Assembly: GCF_001640805.2 (NCBI RefSeq)
Contig: NC_066852.1
Location: 716,861 to 780,860, forward strand
Length of the DNA stretch: 64,000 bases
Direction of reading: 5' to 3'
From: Lates calcarifer
Taxonomy: Eukaryota; Chordata; Actinopteri; Centropomidae
Numbering within the stretch: position 1 is the first letter of the stretch; the number at the start of each line of letters is the position of its first letter. The position numbers were made by a program, and so were the translations under genes. Under the pieces are notes generated by a model. The model was not told where the DNA came from. It did not search any database and saw only the letters and a list, made by a program, of their open reading frames with translations. Below, in pieces: positions 12,016 through 24,897 of this stretch.

Positions 12016-12889
12016 GATCAATCCCTTGTTGAAAATAGTCCCCAACAGATGCACTATACGCTCCAGTCCTTTTCTTTTTAAAGTCTTTGCAGATCGACTT
12101 ACAGGAACCTGTGTCACTCACCTGTAGCCTGTACTCAAAGTTATTGTTTTGTCCTGCAGCGGGACAGCTGGCAGTAAAGACAGGTCCTCTGCTGGCTCAG
12201 AATACATTTCTCAGGAACATAAAATGTCCTTGTGTACTCCTGTGGAACTTGTGGGTAGACATCAGACACTGAAAATGAATTTCCTTATTATACGTGACTA
12301 ATTTTAAAGGTCGCAAGAGCAGCGAGCTTTGCCAAACACTCGGACACATGTGAGGAACGACTGCATGCAGAGCCAGTCACCCTCCAGCTGAGAAATGACG
12401 CTGGGGTGAAGCTTTTGTTTTGACAATGCCAGGTTCAGTCAGAGCTTTTCACCCAGACACAAACCCGACCGCGGACGTTCATCTTCGCCCGACAGGACGA
12501 CTCCTTTTAGGGCCAAAAAGGCCTCTGGCTCTTTGACGTGAGAGTCTGAGAGAGAAGTTCCTCAACAACAGGGCTGCTCGTCAGGACAGCCAATCCTGTT
12601 GTAGACATTCACACACCCACACACATACTCGCCGTGAGACGCAGAGTGAATATAGACGCTCGCTTACTGTTTCTGAGAGCCATTTAGCATCTGCTCGTCA
12701 GTTAGCAGTTTCAGACTGGAGCTATAAAAGCAGAGAGTTTCCTGTGATGATGGGAATGACAGTGATACAGGCAGGTATCCACCACAGCCGAATCAACCAC
12801 AGTAAAGATCCTCCTCAGGGGGACCACGGCTTCATCTAAACGTGCAGTCTACAAAATTAAAACCCTGGTTACTAAAGGGAGGACGTGTT

Positions 12890-13200
12890 TTTGGTCGAAC
12901 AGATAACTTGTCTAAGTATATAAACTGTAAAAGGCTCAATCTAAACAGGCTGTAAACAACAAAGTTGACTTCCTGAACAAACAGTTGTTTAGTTCCACGT
13001 CCAGCAGTAACAGAGCAGCATTATCATTCATCTGGAGTTGTGTTTGTGTCCACCTGATGAACGCTAGTCCAATATTCACTCTCTGTTTTTAGTCTCGAAC
13101 AACTCCCGAGGGAAATATCTGGCTCTCTGGCTGCTAATTGCTCCACAATGTTTTACTAAGCTAGTCTCTAACTGTGTGTGTCTGCTGTTTGGTTTGCTGC
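12890..13200 (+). repeat. Dispersed repeat, family A, copy 1 (fullest)
   Basis: Contains GGCTGTAAACAACAAAGTTGACTTCCTG, TAGTTCCACGTCCAGCAGTAACAGAGCAGCATTA, ATTCATCTGGAGTTG, CACCTGATGAACG, GTCCAATATTCACTCTC and GAGGGAAATATCTGGCTCT. Parts of this string recur at 14711-14836 (reverse), 33580-33672 and 36538-36595. I know the same string as a repeat in other percomorph genomes; its class is unknown to me. Confidence 0.7.
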
Positions 13201-13274
13201 AGAACAGGTAGTGGACAGTGGCTTACTAGAAGAGCAATGAATACAAATACTGTGAGAGCAAACTGGAGAGAGGC

Positions 13275-13482
13275 TGTCTCAATGTCTTCTGTCACTTTAT
13301 ATAATCTCAGACTGACTCTTCTGGTGTCTGAACATCGTTCTTTGTGATGTTGACTGTGTGTTTGGACTCATTGTCCTGCTGTAGAATTAATCTGGGACTG
13401 ATCAGACACCTCCCTGATGCTACTGATGAAGGATAAGAGTAAAAAAGTGCCTAAGACTTTTGCACAGTGCTGTAGATTTGTC
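13275..13482 (-). mobile_element. Tc1-like transposon end, antisense
   Basis: It ends in GTGCCTAAGACTTTTGCACAGTGCTGTA, the terminal repeat of a widespread fish Tc1-like family. Before it come CTTCTGTCACTTTATATAATCTCAGACTGACTC and GACTCATTGTCCTGCTGTAGAATTAATCTGGG, the antisense of that family's transposase C-terminus. The 3' end of the coding region is fused to the terminal repeat by deletion of most of the element. Confidence 0.75.
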
Positions 13483-14710
13483 AGATAATTCTCTACAGAT
13501 GCTTTTGTCTCCAGGTCTGGTTACCCGATGTTTCAGAATCTGCTTCCCTACACAGTTACCATGGCAAACATTACATGTTAAACAGGTGTTATCTAAAGTT
13601 TCCAGTTATTCTGAGAAATGCAGGAATTCACAAACTGTATTTTTATACCTTCCCTGACTCATCTACCTCTGCTTCTACAAAGAAGAAAATGAATAAAATA
13701 CTGTCTTCAGACTAAAATATTAGAGATTAACAAAAACCTGATCACATTCCAGCAGTTGTGCTTGAGAAGCACCATGGCAGGCTCACGCAGCGCAAACATG
13801 TGAATCCAGATAGACGAACAACCACAGAGTTAAACACTCTCACTTCGCTGCACATTTACAACACATGAATACATGCATGAACTGCAGACCCCCCTGCTGC
13901 ACGCTCGTTTTGTTTTCTCCCCCTGGTATGAAAGTGGGGAAGAGAACATTTGAAATGTTGAACGGTCGACAGTCTTCCCACACTAACAATCAATTCCTGA
14001 TGCACATAATAAGCAGAAGTAATCCCAGAATGACCTGAAAGCCTGAACAGAAACGTACTGAGACAAATATTATTTGCATTTTTATGTTTTAAGCGTGATG
14101 CTGATGCTTTTATCTGAAGACACTCATGTTGGAGCTTGCAGGAAAATGAGGTTAGGTTCAGCCCTAAAACACATTACTGATGGACCGGAGAACAATCAAA
14201 TCTCTAAACAGCCATAATTTGTTTGTTTTCAGCATATTGAAGCTCGGTCTGTGATGAGATGTTTTCATCTGCAGTTTATCCACGTTTCTGTTTTTATTCC
14301 GCACCGACCAATCAGACCATCAGTGAGTCACAGCTGACCTGATAAAGTGCTGGTCAAACTGACGAGAAAAATGAATAAAAGATACAAGAGCTAGGCATTT
14401 TATAGAAGATGGAAATAACTTAATCAGACTGACAGACTCTGCTTCAGAGGAGGGTCACATTAGGTTGCCATCAGAGTTGTGGTGACAGAGCTCCAAAGAG
14501 GGCCTGAAAAATCACTGTAGCAGTTGACTGCTGATCTACTCTGTGAAAGGTGTTGCTCATGGAGTCGAATCCACAGAGAACCTGAAATTACAGAGCTTTG
14601 GGTGGGATGGCTTCACTCTCACGACTAATCAACCTCGTTTCCAGTTGTTGGCAGGCAGCTGTTAAGCAAACAAGCTCTGTTAAACCCACTACACATACCT
14701 GCCCAGCACC

Positions 14711-14836
14711 AAATGGCGGAAAGACGACGCTAGCAACAAGTTGGTGAATGTATAGTGGGACATTTATCAGGCTAAGGAGCCACAAATTTCTGCTGCTGAA
14801 CGCCAAGCAGAGCTAAAGAAGAGTGAATGTTGGACT
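14711..14836 (-). repeat. Dispersed repeat, family A, copy 2 (inverted)
   Basis: The reverse complement of copy 1 aligns: GTGGGACATTTATCAGGCTAAGGAGCCACAAATTTC corresponds to the ...CTCTCTGGCTGCTAATTGCTCCAC part, and AGCAGAGCTAAAGAAGAGTGAATGTTGGACT to AGTCCAATATTCACTCTCTGTTTTTAG. Confidence 0.55.
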
Positions 14837-15496
14837 GCTCCCAAAAAACACAGTTAATGCAGATTTCGAACAACCTTTTTACACTTCCTTAAAAGTGTGG
14901 TCACGTCCCCTCCAAGCAGCAAAGTAGAAATCAGCATGACTCATGTAAACTCTTTGCATTGGAGACTGTGAGTCAAAGTGTCAGCAGTGCACTCAGCTGG
15001 GTCAGGGAGGAGGGCAGGACTGGGTCAAACAAAACATCAAACTTAGTCTCTTTAAACCGTGACAGTGGTTTTTCCAGAACATTAACTAAGTCATTAGTGT
15101 CATGTAAACCTAATCAGACCTCAACCACAGAGGTGGCAGATTAGGAAACACTCAGGAGTTGTTTTTCTATCACACAGGGGTAAACAAGACTAAAGCTGTG
15201 TCCCAAACCCATACTACACACTAATTCTACACAGTGTGCTCTCCATGCTAATCAGCTTAGCATCCTAGCACACTAAATATGTTTCATTACCATCACATGT
15301 ATTTCCAGATGTGACCAGCATTTTCTCTGTGTTTTGTGAGCACACAACACACTAAAACCCTGCTTCAAATCACTGTGAGCATGGAACTGAAAAAGGAAAA
15401 AGTGCCATGTATAAAAAGTTGTCAAGTTAGTTCAGTCTAGATTAAAGTGGTGACCTGACCGACACTGTAGCACATACAGCTGTGCTGTTAGCATTG

Positions 15497-15825
15497 CTAA
15501 AAAGAAGCAAACAGAAAACCTACACAGACATCAAGGCAAGCTGAAACTAACCAACCATAATAGACATGTACAATATAACCCATGCATGCTTCAGTCATTT
15601 CAAAGTTTGAGCACTTCTCCATGAACTTTTTGGACAACCTGGGAAAAGCTGCTACTTCTCTCAACCTGCCTGTTTCATTACGGCTGAGGAGATAGTGTGT
15701 TGAATCGGACACATCAGGTGTCGACTGTTGGGATGTGATGATGCTTTGGTGAGCTGTGCACTCGGATAAGGAAGATGTGAGGATCTGTACTGTGAGGCAC
15801 TTGATGAGATTTTGGTCAGATTCGA
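15497..15825 (-). CDS. Open frame behind a good splice acceptor, unrecognised
   Basis: On the minus strand a pyrimidine-rich acceptor (CTTCATCTCTTTTCCAG) ends at 15826. It is followed by about 109 open codons to a stop at 15497. The peptide starts VESDQNLIKCLTVQILTSSL and includes NETGRLREVAAFPRLSKKF. It could be a terminal exon, or could end at a CAG|GTTGAG-type donor inside. No domain is recognised and no AATAAA lies close downstream. An open run this long is uncommon but expected a few times in 64 kb. Confidence 0.15.
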
Positions 15826-17192
15826 CTGGAAAAGAGATGAAGGTCAAAAAATTTTTTTTAATTTACAGGGTTACACAGAAAACAATATGATGTGTGTTAC
15901 CCTTGTATGAATATTTCAATGATTAAACTACATAGGATTTGGGTGAGATATTACTTGCTAACAACCAGTATGTTCTCCTCAATCTTTAAACAAAGTTTTT
16001 GCAGAAAGTTTCTGGAGAAATCACTCAAACAGACAAAGTTCCAAAACTATCAATCACATTAATATTCTTAAAGAGAACCAGTTAAAAGACAGTTAATTAT
16101 AATTTCAGTGTTAATGGTGAAGTGAACTAATCCATCTGGCTTTTTATACCTGATAATTTTATAACAAAAAAGAAACATAATGTGGAAGAAGCAGTTTTTG
16201 TGCCTGAGATTGAAGCTGCTCAGCCAGCAGTGTGTACATGCTAACTCTTAACAGAAGAGAAAATGGGGTCTGTTTGGGGGCAACGTTGTGCGAGATGACT
16301 TGCCGCCGTCCGCCTAACCAACACAATGCTGCTGTCCTGCATTGTCCCAACCAATTTGCTGCCTGCGCTGTTATCATGTGTCCTCCTACAAGATTGGAAA
16401 AGTAGCGAGAAGGAAATAAACAGCCACTCTTTTTTTTTTTCCTGGGCAACCGTATGGAAAGTTATTCAGCCTCAGATACATAAGTGACAACTAAATCCAG
16501 AGAGTTTTCACAAGATACGAAAATGAACATAACCTCCATTCAGGTAGGCACATGTGCTGGAGGAAGCTCTAATTGGGAAACAACAGTGGTAGTCAAACAC
16601 TGAAGAGCGACGGTTTCAACCAGGGCCTGCAGCAGGAAGTACAACAATGACACAGGAGGGATTAATTAAAACAAGACAAGCTAATCAGGACCAAAGGGCA
16701 CAGGATGATTTGGTTTGACAGGTAAAACAAAACTGTTTTTGAACGTCACTCTGAAAAGACAGAGGTAATAATAAAGTCCCAACCTAAACTCACAACGGCT
16801 CTGAGGTTAGAGAAAGAAATTTAAAATGTCAGATTGTCTGAAACTCCTTTCCCAACGGCAGAATCAGGGGAATGAGTCCAACTTTTTGGACGATTATGGT
16901 TGGTTTTTGCAGCAGTTGGCCAGGTGTACAGAGGTAAGCAAGGAAATCCTCCTTCATGCTCTCTTACTGTCTGAAAGTGTGAGTTGTTAATCCACATTTG
17001 TACATTGCTGCCTTTGGGCGTTTCCAGTTGGAACAGGCGTGGTTGGACGACATGTCCTAGATGTAAAGGTCAGCATGATTTGAACATTCCTGATCCCAAA
17101 GGCTATGACTGTTCAACATGTAGCTCTCGTTCTGATTGGACATGTTCAAAGACAAATACGTTGTTTGGTCTGATTTACAGATGTTGTCTGTG

Positions 17193-17515
17193 TGGTTCTC
17201 AGGCATCCAGATCATGGTAGTCTTAAGTGCTGAAGCTGAAGGCAACTGGACTTCTTTTAGGTTTCTTGAAGACGTCTCATCCAAAATGGTTCCTCAGTTC
17301 TAGAGACTGGTTGGGGAGTCCTAGGTATTTAACCTCTTGGAGGTGGTCCTAAGAGTCATTAACCCACTCTGTCCTAGAGAGGACAGATGGTTTGAGGGAG
17401 GAGTAAACGACCCTAACGACTCACACCATGACAGGGTGGGTTACCGACCACCTTCGATAGGTTAAATACCTGGGACTCCCCAACCAGTTTCTAGAACTGA
17501 GGAACCATTTCAAAA
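17193..17515. repeat. Hairpin-forming dispersed repeat, family C, copy 1
   Basis: Left part GGTTCTCAGGCATCCAGATCATGGTAGTCTTAAGTGCT...GGTTTCTTGAAGACGTCTC is shared with 32107-32190. It is followed by a long inverted repeat: AATGGTTCCTCAGTTCTAGAGACTGGTTGGGGAGTCCTAGGTATTTAACCT (17285 on) pairs with AGGTTAAATACCTGGGACTCCCCAACCAGTTTCTAGAACTGAGGAACCATT (to 17510). The inner parts also pair partly (TTAACCCACTCTGTC with GACAGGGTGGGTTA). Confidence 0.75.
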
Positions 17516-19094
17516 ACTAGCATGATATTTCCTGCCTTATAATGGACGACAATCTTTCCTGGTTCCCACTCATGCATTTTCAGTTAGCAAAATGTATTTG
17601 TACTATTGACAAAGCATCAAATCAACAAAACACTACATGAACAACGGCTCACTTAAATGGCTCCTGGCATTTATTTTAGAGTGAGAACCAAGTACATTTC
17701 ACTTTCTTTATGTACTGCCATAGCAGCATTCTCTTAGCAATTCTTTAAGGGGCAGCTAAATTGATTACACATCAAAGGTGAAAATAAACGGTTGTTTAGG
17801 TAGAATGGAAATGAGGAGGATTTCACCAACGATGTGTTTTAAACTACACAGAAACTGGTGAAACTGTTGCTGCCTCAGGATGAAAACTTGTTTGTTGTAC
17901 CTTTAACAAACAGACTCTAAGCCACAGGACACCCCACCACTCCGAGAGAGCAGAATCATTTCAGATAAGCTCTTTTCCTCTGCTGTGCCCTGGTTTGCTG
18001 CCACACCCGTCGTCTCTGAAAATCTACAACGAGGTGATGAGAAAAGCAGCCATTTTGGTCTTCTGTGGCTCTCAGGTGGCTTCCTCCACTCCTCTCTGCT
18101 CTCTTTGGAAGCTGCTAAAGCACATTTCCTCCAAGATAATAAAACCAATAAAATAAATTCTGTGGAATATGGGACTCTGGCTTCTGCCGACGGCATATTT
18201 TTCCTCTTTTCATTCCGATTCCTTTTCAAAGCACCATCCCCCCACTGCTTTAATACAACCTCAGGTGCCTTTCATTGTATTTCATTGTGGAGACACAGGC
18301 AGATGTTTTTTAACCTCATCAGCACAAGCAACCTGCCAATGGGTCAGTTCTCACAAACCAGTGCTGTGTGGTCAAACTTTACAAAGTTATACAAAACATT
18401 ATATCAAATTCTAGATACCAAGATACCAAACATGCCAGGCTGAATCCTGGGAAAATGTGTACTAAGAGATGATGAAATGGTGCAGACATAGTATTTTTTA
18501 TAGTGTGAGAAAAGCAAACTTGAAAACATACATAAAGCACCCTGCTACCAGAAAACATGTTTATTTCTAACTTAAAAGCAACTTAAAGGGACTAAAATCC
18601 AGAGTAAACAACTTGGCCCCGAGACCAAACTGACGGCCGCATCTGTTAGTACAACTATCCAATGACTACATCTAATTTATTGGTGATTTAAGTTGAAGCA
18701 CAAACGGGGTCATATTTTCAACTGTGATCACTGGAGGAAACAAAACACAGACTCTTCAATTACATATGTAAATGTATTTGAAATTTCTACAGCCCCCAAA
18801 AAAAAAGAATTGAACCTTTAACTGTGAATTTAAAAGGGGGAAATCATGCTTTAAAGTGTGTAATGATTATTTATGTATATTCGCCACCTTCATTAGCCTC
18901 TACCTACATTTTCAAGAACTTCAAATCCTCAACTTAGAATTTCTTACTGAACTCCTTAAACCTAGAATTCAGTTTTTCCCCAGTGTTAAAAATGTATTTT
19001 GAATTTATGAATGGTATTACTGTTTATTTACATTCACAAGAGTGCTGTTGAGTTTGTTGTCCATGGCCAAGGATGCCTGACTTCTCCAGATCTC

Positions 19095-19141
19095 CACCAT
19101 AAGTAATGGAAAGTGGATGGATAAACAAATGGATGAATGGC
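19095..19141 (+). repeat. Possible LINE tail remnant
   Basis: GTAATGGAAAGTGGATGGATAAACAAATGGATGAATGG resembles a decayed (ATGG)n tail of a non-LTR retrotransposon. Upstream sequence is too diverged for me to place. Confidence 0.35.
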
Positions 19142-19405
19142 CATCTTTGCTCTATTGTGTGGACCAGAAACTGAGAGTGAACTCCCAGCTGTTAACTATT
19201 AATTCTGAGGCTGAAATGTTCCTTCACCTGCTCATCAGTCATTCTCTGGACGTACGTGAAGGCTGAAAAACACAAAACTCTCTGCAACTGGTCCTGAAAC
19301 CATTAAGATTCACTGACGGTGGAAGATGTGGTCGATGTCAGTGTTAACAGGCTCTTGAATGGCTCAGCAAATCTTCTGACTCATCTGCTGCAGCATTAGA
19401 GACAC

Positions 19406-19420
19406 TTTTTTTTTTTTTTT
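19406..19420 (+). repeat. Poly(T) run
   Basis: Fifteen consecutive T. Not linked to a recognisable retrotransposed copy on either side. Confidence 0.8.
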
Positions 19421-19844
19421 GGTTCAGCTTTGAGCAGAAAGTCAGTCATTCTCATTCTGGACAGGGAGAGCTGCTTCCTTCTTATTCTCATCTTCTCCCA
19501 CTCTCAGATTGCATCTTCAGAAATCAAACAATTTCTGATAAAAATGATTTGGAGGGCCCCATACAGTAAAATATTCATGAATTCTGAAAGAATATGTGCA
19601 GCAGGGGAACCTCTCAGTAAATAGTACAATTTTCAAATATTCTCTTTGCTGATGTTGGAGTTGAGAAACCTGAAATCTGAATCCTTTACCTTTTTTTTTA
19701 TTCCAGCTGGATTTTTTTCCCCACTTCACATCTGGAAAGGGTTTTTATAACTGTAACACAGCCTTGATCAGAATAGTAAAACGCCCTCACACACACACAC
19801 ACTCAGCACTCCCCTGTGCCTCTCGCATGAATACAGTCAGAGTG

Positions 19845-20060
19845 ACAGCAAACAGAGAGGAAAGAAGAGAGGGACGGGGAGGTGAGCTGAGCAAAAAGAA
19901 AAGAAAAAAAAAACAAAGCAGAGAGAAGGAGCGAGGAGGCGAGGGTATGTAAAGGAAGAAAGGATGAGGTAATACGACTGATGAAATCCAGGCACCTATG
20001 ACGAGAGACATATGGTGTCTATATGAAGAGAGGGGAAAGGAGAGCAGGGAAATAATCAAA
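19845..20060 (+). repeat. Purine-rich (G/A) tract, interrupted
   Basis: AGAGAGGAAAGAAGAGAGGGACGGGGAGG, AAAAGAAAAGAAAAAAAAAAC and AGGAGCGAGGAGGCGAGGG-type runs, with a break near 19970-20020. No coding signal. Confidence 0.6.
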
Positions 20061-23000
20061 TCTCCATGTTCAACCATCTAAAATGATTAATTTGAATGGG
20101 ACCAGGCTTTTTGTCCACATACCTGTATTTCTTCTGGCCGTTTGGAGCACAAGACTACAAACTGAAACAAGGAACAGCTCAGAAAATGTAAACTGCATTC
20201 CAAAAGAAAAACAGAGGACACCTCGTTGAATTCAGCTGCTGCTGTAACCACAACAGGTGGTGTATCGGTGCTGACACCGAGCCTCCTCCCTTCACGATCA
20301 CACACTGCACTTTAAGATGACTTTTCAGTTGCCCTCAATTTTGGAAACAAGCTCTCCACAAACATTTAGGACTGCCTCTCTCTTTCTAGAAAACACTTAC
20401 ACTCCTCCTCTTGGAGGAGCCTGGTATCACGTGAGCTCGCCACGACAGTCCAAGTCCCGGTCAGTTAGTCTGGCTGCTAAGCAGATAGTAAGTTAACATT
20501 AGTGATGTTAGCATGTACCAGTTCTCCAGGGGTACAAGGTTCTTCCAAGAAATAGCCACAGCCCTGATCTCTGAGACAGACAAAAATATTCACCTTCTTC
20601 AGGTCTGGGCCGGGATTAAAGACCTGAGCCACAACCCTTTGTTTCTCTGTTCGACAATGTTTTTTTTAGAGTCAAAGAAAAACACTCAAAAGAGAGGAAT
20701 CTCCACCTTTTTTCAAAAAAAAAAAACATGCCAAGGACGTCTTTAAATGACTCAGTTGTGCTGGTACATAGTTCAGTTATTCCACCTAACATTTTTTTCA
20801 GGGTGCAGCTGCATGAATAAGATATAATGAACCTCGGTGCAGCTGTACAGCAAAGGATGCAAATGTGCCCAACTAAGAACCTATTGTACAGAGTTCAACC
20901 AAAGTTTACCACAAAAGTAGTTTCAACCATTGATTGAGACCATGTAACAATCAATATGAGATGATTTTTAAGATGCTACAATATCACCAAGATCTCTGCC
21001 AGCAATCAAAACAGAAACACTACAACTTCAAGCGATGGTGCTTCAGAATCACTCAGTACTTTGATCAGTGACCGTCTTCCCCCCCGGGCTCATCCTGTAG
21101 CTGTACATGGCCCGATGTGCTTGTTGCTGAGAGTTCGACTCCACTTGGCTGAAGATAATGTTTGGGGGCACTGGGGCTTGTCAGACTTGTTCTTGCACCA
21201 GTGTCAGACAGCAGATTCAGCGCTTGTTAGGGCTGTTCCTGCTACCCGCAGAGCGTGGTCAGGCTCGCTGTGGCAGCTTGTTTCGAACGTGCACCATGGC
21301 TTTAACCTGACAACCAGAAACGTTGAAAGGCTCAGTGTGGATTTCTTCTGTGCTGATTGCGGTAATTTTGTTGCTATAAACCTCATGTCTCCAATGTTTA
21401 AACCCTGTGGTTCACTGTCTGTCATATGCTCTTCACGTCTCTGCTGCGGCTGCTGCCCCAAAAACAATAATAAATAAATAGTTAGAAGACCAAAACTCTG
21501 ACTGTGTGTGTGTCATCCTCTTTCTGTCAAAGCTGCAGAGACACGAGGAGAATCTCTGTTTTGTTTCCCTCTCTCTTTCTTTCTAGGTTCCCACCCCAGT
21601 TTCCTCTCTCGGCTGTTTAGTTTGGCCCGTCTCTGATCACTGAAGAGTAAACACCATCCTTCACATTGATTCTTTCAATCACATTTGGCTCCGAGCCTTG
21701 GTGTCTCTTCGCTCTCTCATTTTCAGTTTTAATCATCTTTATCCTCATGAACCACTTCATTACGTAAGGCTACTTAACGGTAAGGTCATTGAATAAGTTC
21801 TTGTTTGTTTATGTAGATAAACAGTAGGAGCTTCTTTGTCCCCTTTTAAAACAAAAACACTGACAGGAAAAAACTTTAGCTTTAAAATTCAGCTTCCTTC
21901 TTTGCTGCAAAAATTGTTGTAGTATTCACACGTTTCTAAAATGATTCATTTTTCCTCCAGTATCACAGTCCAGTGTTGGTAAATGCATCCAAACATGTGA
22001 AAGCCAAACAATAATGACAAAAAATAAAACGCCAAAGCAAAAGTGAAACTTCTTCCAATTTCTGGTATGAAATGGACACAGACTCTGGGTTTTACGTCGT
22101 TCTTGCTTCTATACAACCTCATTAAACAGAATCAGGAGATCTCGGAGTGTCTGTTAATTTCCTGCAGATTCTGCACGTGAGCAATTAAACTTAATCAGTG
22201 AGGAAACTGTGATCACAACTGGCTCTCTTCGATTGTGGCTGCGCCGCCATGACGCAACCTCCACTCACCAAGTGCAAAGGTTAATTGTGAATCTCTACGG
22301 ATTTTATTGGAAATTCTAAAGGACTGAAACAGTGTTCAATCTGCACAGGCTCAGACAACAGCATGGTGGCCTTATAAAACCTGAAACAACACCTCCTGTC
22401 ATATTAAAGCCTCTGATAAAGTCTTAGTTCCTGCTGAACCAACATATCTTTAAAAACTCTATAAAAACTCCTGGATTTAATCAAAATGTCCTTTTAAATC
22501 TCCCACTCTGACAAAACCAACAACTCAACAAACAGGAGAGGAGCTTTTACTTCAAACTCTAAATTCTCTGGGTGTTTGCAGTTCGCATCTGGCGGTGACG
22601 TTTGAGTTTCTGGAGACCGTCACTGCTTCATATCGGCGATGAGTCGGTCCAGACGTGAGGAAAAAGTTACGACAAAGTTTACAGAGTGCGTCTGGCAGGA
22701 GAGTGTGTTTGGACGAGCGCTGCCTGCCACGGTTTGAATGGAAGACCATATTTGGGCTCTGAGTTATGACAACTTTTTAGCGGCGGCGTAAATATTAGGA
22801 CGGAGAGACTTTAAGACGGTGAGCAATGAAAGAAAAGCAGAGGACAATGCAAGAGGCAGAGACGAGGATTAGAGCGGCGATTCTCACAGGTCGTGTTCAC
22901 ACTACAGCTGAATGTGTTTGCCACTCCTCAGGAGAGAGACAGACCCGGTTCAGCTCACACACAGTTCAGTTCAGAAAAGTGTGTATCCACAACCATTCTG

Positions 23001-23844
23001 GGAACACCTCAGTTGTTAACATTAGATTTTAATGCAAACACTTCAGAACGTTCTTAAAAAGCCGTTCAAATTTAACTGTTTGGAAAAAGCGTAACATTAA
23101 GCCATGACTGTGAACAGATTCAACGTATCCTGGACTAACCATCGTCCTTGATAGCCATTGTTAGCAATACCAGTTGATAACAACGCTCTACAAACAGCGT
23201 GATGTGAGTGGCAGCCATCTTGAATTCTTAGGTCGAGGTTTTTAAGTTGGAATTGTGACTCCAGGTTCCAGCTGAAGTAAGTTAAGTAATGATTATCATT
23301 ATTATTAAAGGTGATATATACGCCTATCACTGCCAATAGACATCACACCAGAGCACCAGCATCTCCAACCAAAACACGTACTTCACTGGCCACACCTCCG
23401 GCCTCTCTTCAGCCAATGGGAGGGACGCACATGCACAAACATGAGCACACAGCTGGACCAGCTACCAACACAAAGAACTGAAAAGCTTGGACAACAACAC
23501 ACACAGCAGGAGTGTGACACCACTCTCCATCTCCTCCTCCATCACTCCACTATGTCTTTACAGAGAAAACAGCTGTTACCTGCTGTATTAACAGATAAAA
23601 TCATGTATAAATAACCTTTAAACTAAGAAGAAAAATCACATGACGTTCCTGAACTGATGGTTTCACCTCATCACAACCTGAACGAGCAGCAACCACCTCA
23701 ACTAAAACACTGGAGAGCCTGAAAGGAAAACTGAAACATCAAATTCCAAAATCCATCAATAAATGTACACAAAAAAAGTCAGTGGCTGTGATTGTTAATA
23801 AAAACTCCCTCTGTCACTCTGCTTTTCTTTTTACAGTGTGAGAA

Positions 23845-23867
23845 TGTGTGTGTGTGTGTGTGTGTGC
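23845..23867 (+). repeat. (TG)n microsatellite
   Basis: About 11 TG units. CA-rich DNA continues on the same strand to about 24120. Confidence 0.9.
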
Positions 23868-24194
23868 GCTACTAGGTTACAAAGCACAAGACTGCATAAT
23901 CCATCTCAGCCAATCAGTGAGCACGACTCCTCTGACGCCATGTGTTGATTTAATCCAAACGCACACACACATAGACGTAAGTGTACACACAGCTGGAGCC
24001 AGATATCAGCTCCCACAGAAAAAGCAGAAGCGGCTGTCTGAATAAAACACACACACACTGACAGAAAAATACTGTTCCCACACATACACACTCACTCACA
24101 CACAACACACACACACACAGGTAGTCAAAGAGTGAGAATTATTCCTCCGGCTTTAAGCTGCGCTCGGTGAGAGTCTGGACGTGAAAATTCAGCA

Positions 24195-24265
24195 GGATTA
24201 TTCAACTTTTCAGTTTATCTCTGCAGTTCATTTAAAACCCTGAAGGTGCTGTGGCTGTTTTGAAT
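24195..24265 (+). repeat. Weak duplicate of 25627-25690
   Basis: CAACTTTTCAGTTTATCTCTGCAGTTCATTTAAAACCCTGAAGGTGCTG resembles CAACTTCTCGGTTTACCACTGCAGTTCATCTAAACCTCTACAGGCTGCT at 25627. Probably an old dispersed repeat. Confidence 0.4.
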
Positions 24266-24559
24266 TTTGCAGCATCGTGTCAAAAAGCTTAGAGACCTGC
24301 GTCCGCCATCCTGCAGCCTGCTGATCAGTAACAGACTCCACGCTGTGTGTGGGTGTGTGGCTGATGGACGGTGGGATTTTTTTACAGTCAGAAATGTGGT
24401 TATGTATCGTCAGGGTCACCACAGATACAAGAATCACCACATACAGAAGTGGTTTTACTACAGACTCCCTGCAATAACATAAATTCTGGATGATTGCACA
24501 GCTCTGGAAACCCCCTCTCCCAACACATGTCCAACATCAGATTAACCACTGGACCTCTA

Positions 24560-24897
24560 CAGGCGATCTACGGTCCAACCCTCACCCGTGGTCGTGAGCT
24601 GTGGGTGGTGACCAAAAGAACAAGATCAGCCGAAATGAGTTTCCTCCGTAGGAGTAGAGTCGCTGCTCCTTCACGTTGAAAGGAGCCGGTTGAAGTGGTC
24701 GGCGTTGTAGAGTCTGGGCGACTTCCTCTGGAGAAAGGACCTCGGGGTAGACCCAGGACTCACTGTAGGGATTATAAATCTCTTCTGGCCTGGGAACACC
24801 TTAGGATCCGCAGGAGGAGCTGGAAAGTGTTGCTGGGAAGATGGACACCACGACCCGATCCCAGATAAGCAGAAGAAAATGGATGGATGGATGGATC
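24560..24897 (+). mobile_element. 3' end of a non-LTR retrotransposon (LINE), 5'-truncated
   Basis: The order GAGCTGTGGGTGGTGACCAAAAGAACAAGATCAGCCGAAATGAGTTTCCTCCG, ACCTCGGGGTAGACCCAGGACTCACT, GGCCTGGGAACACCTTAGGATCC, GCAGGAGGAGCTGGAAAGTG, ACCCGATCCCAGATAAGCAGAAGAAAATGG and then (ATGG)n is the end of a LINE reverse-transcriptase polyprotein and tail found throughout fish genomes. Codons of the ELWVVTKRTRSAEMSFLRR segment remain but the frame is broken soon after. Truncation from the 5' side is usual for LINE insertions. I do not commit to the clade (RTE/Rex3 or L2/Rex1 type). Confidence 0.75.

Larger units (their letters stand above)
17516..24194. other. Mostly featureless non-coding DNA
   Basis: Besides the poly(T), purine tract, possible LINE tail and TG run listed separately, nothing is recognised. 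A mildly CpG-rich patch at 22590-22830 contains ATGs but no exon I can support. GTGGCAGCCATCTTGAATTC at 23207-23226 may be a repeat. Confidence 0.5.

Noticed and set aside
17985..18443. 152-codon plus-strand open frame
   Set aside because: GTG start, many Phe/Ser runs from pyrimidine-rich DNA, no family resemblance.
21061..21477. 138-codon plus-strand open frame with many Cys
   Set aside because: TTG start; no zinc-finger spacing; no known domain; the opposite strand is equally open.
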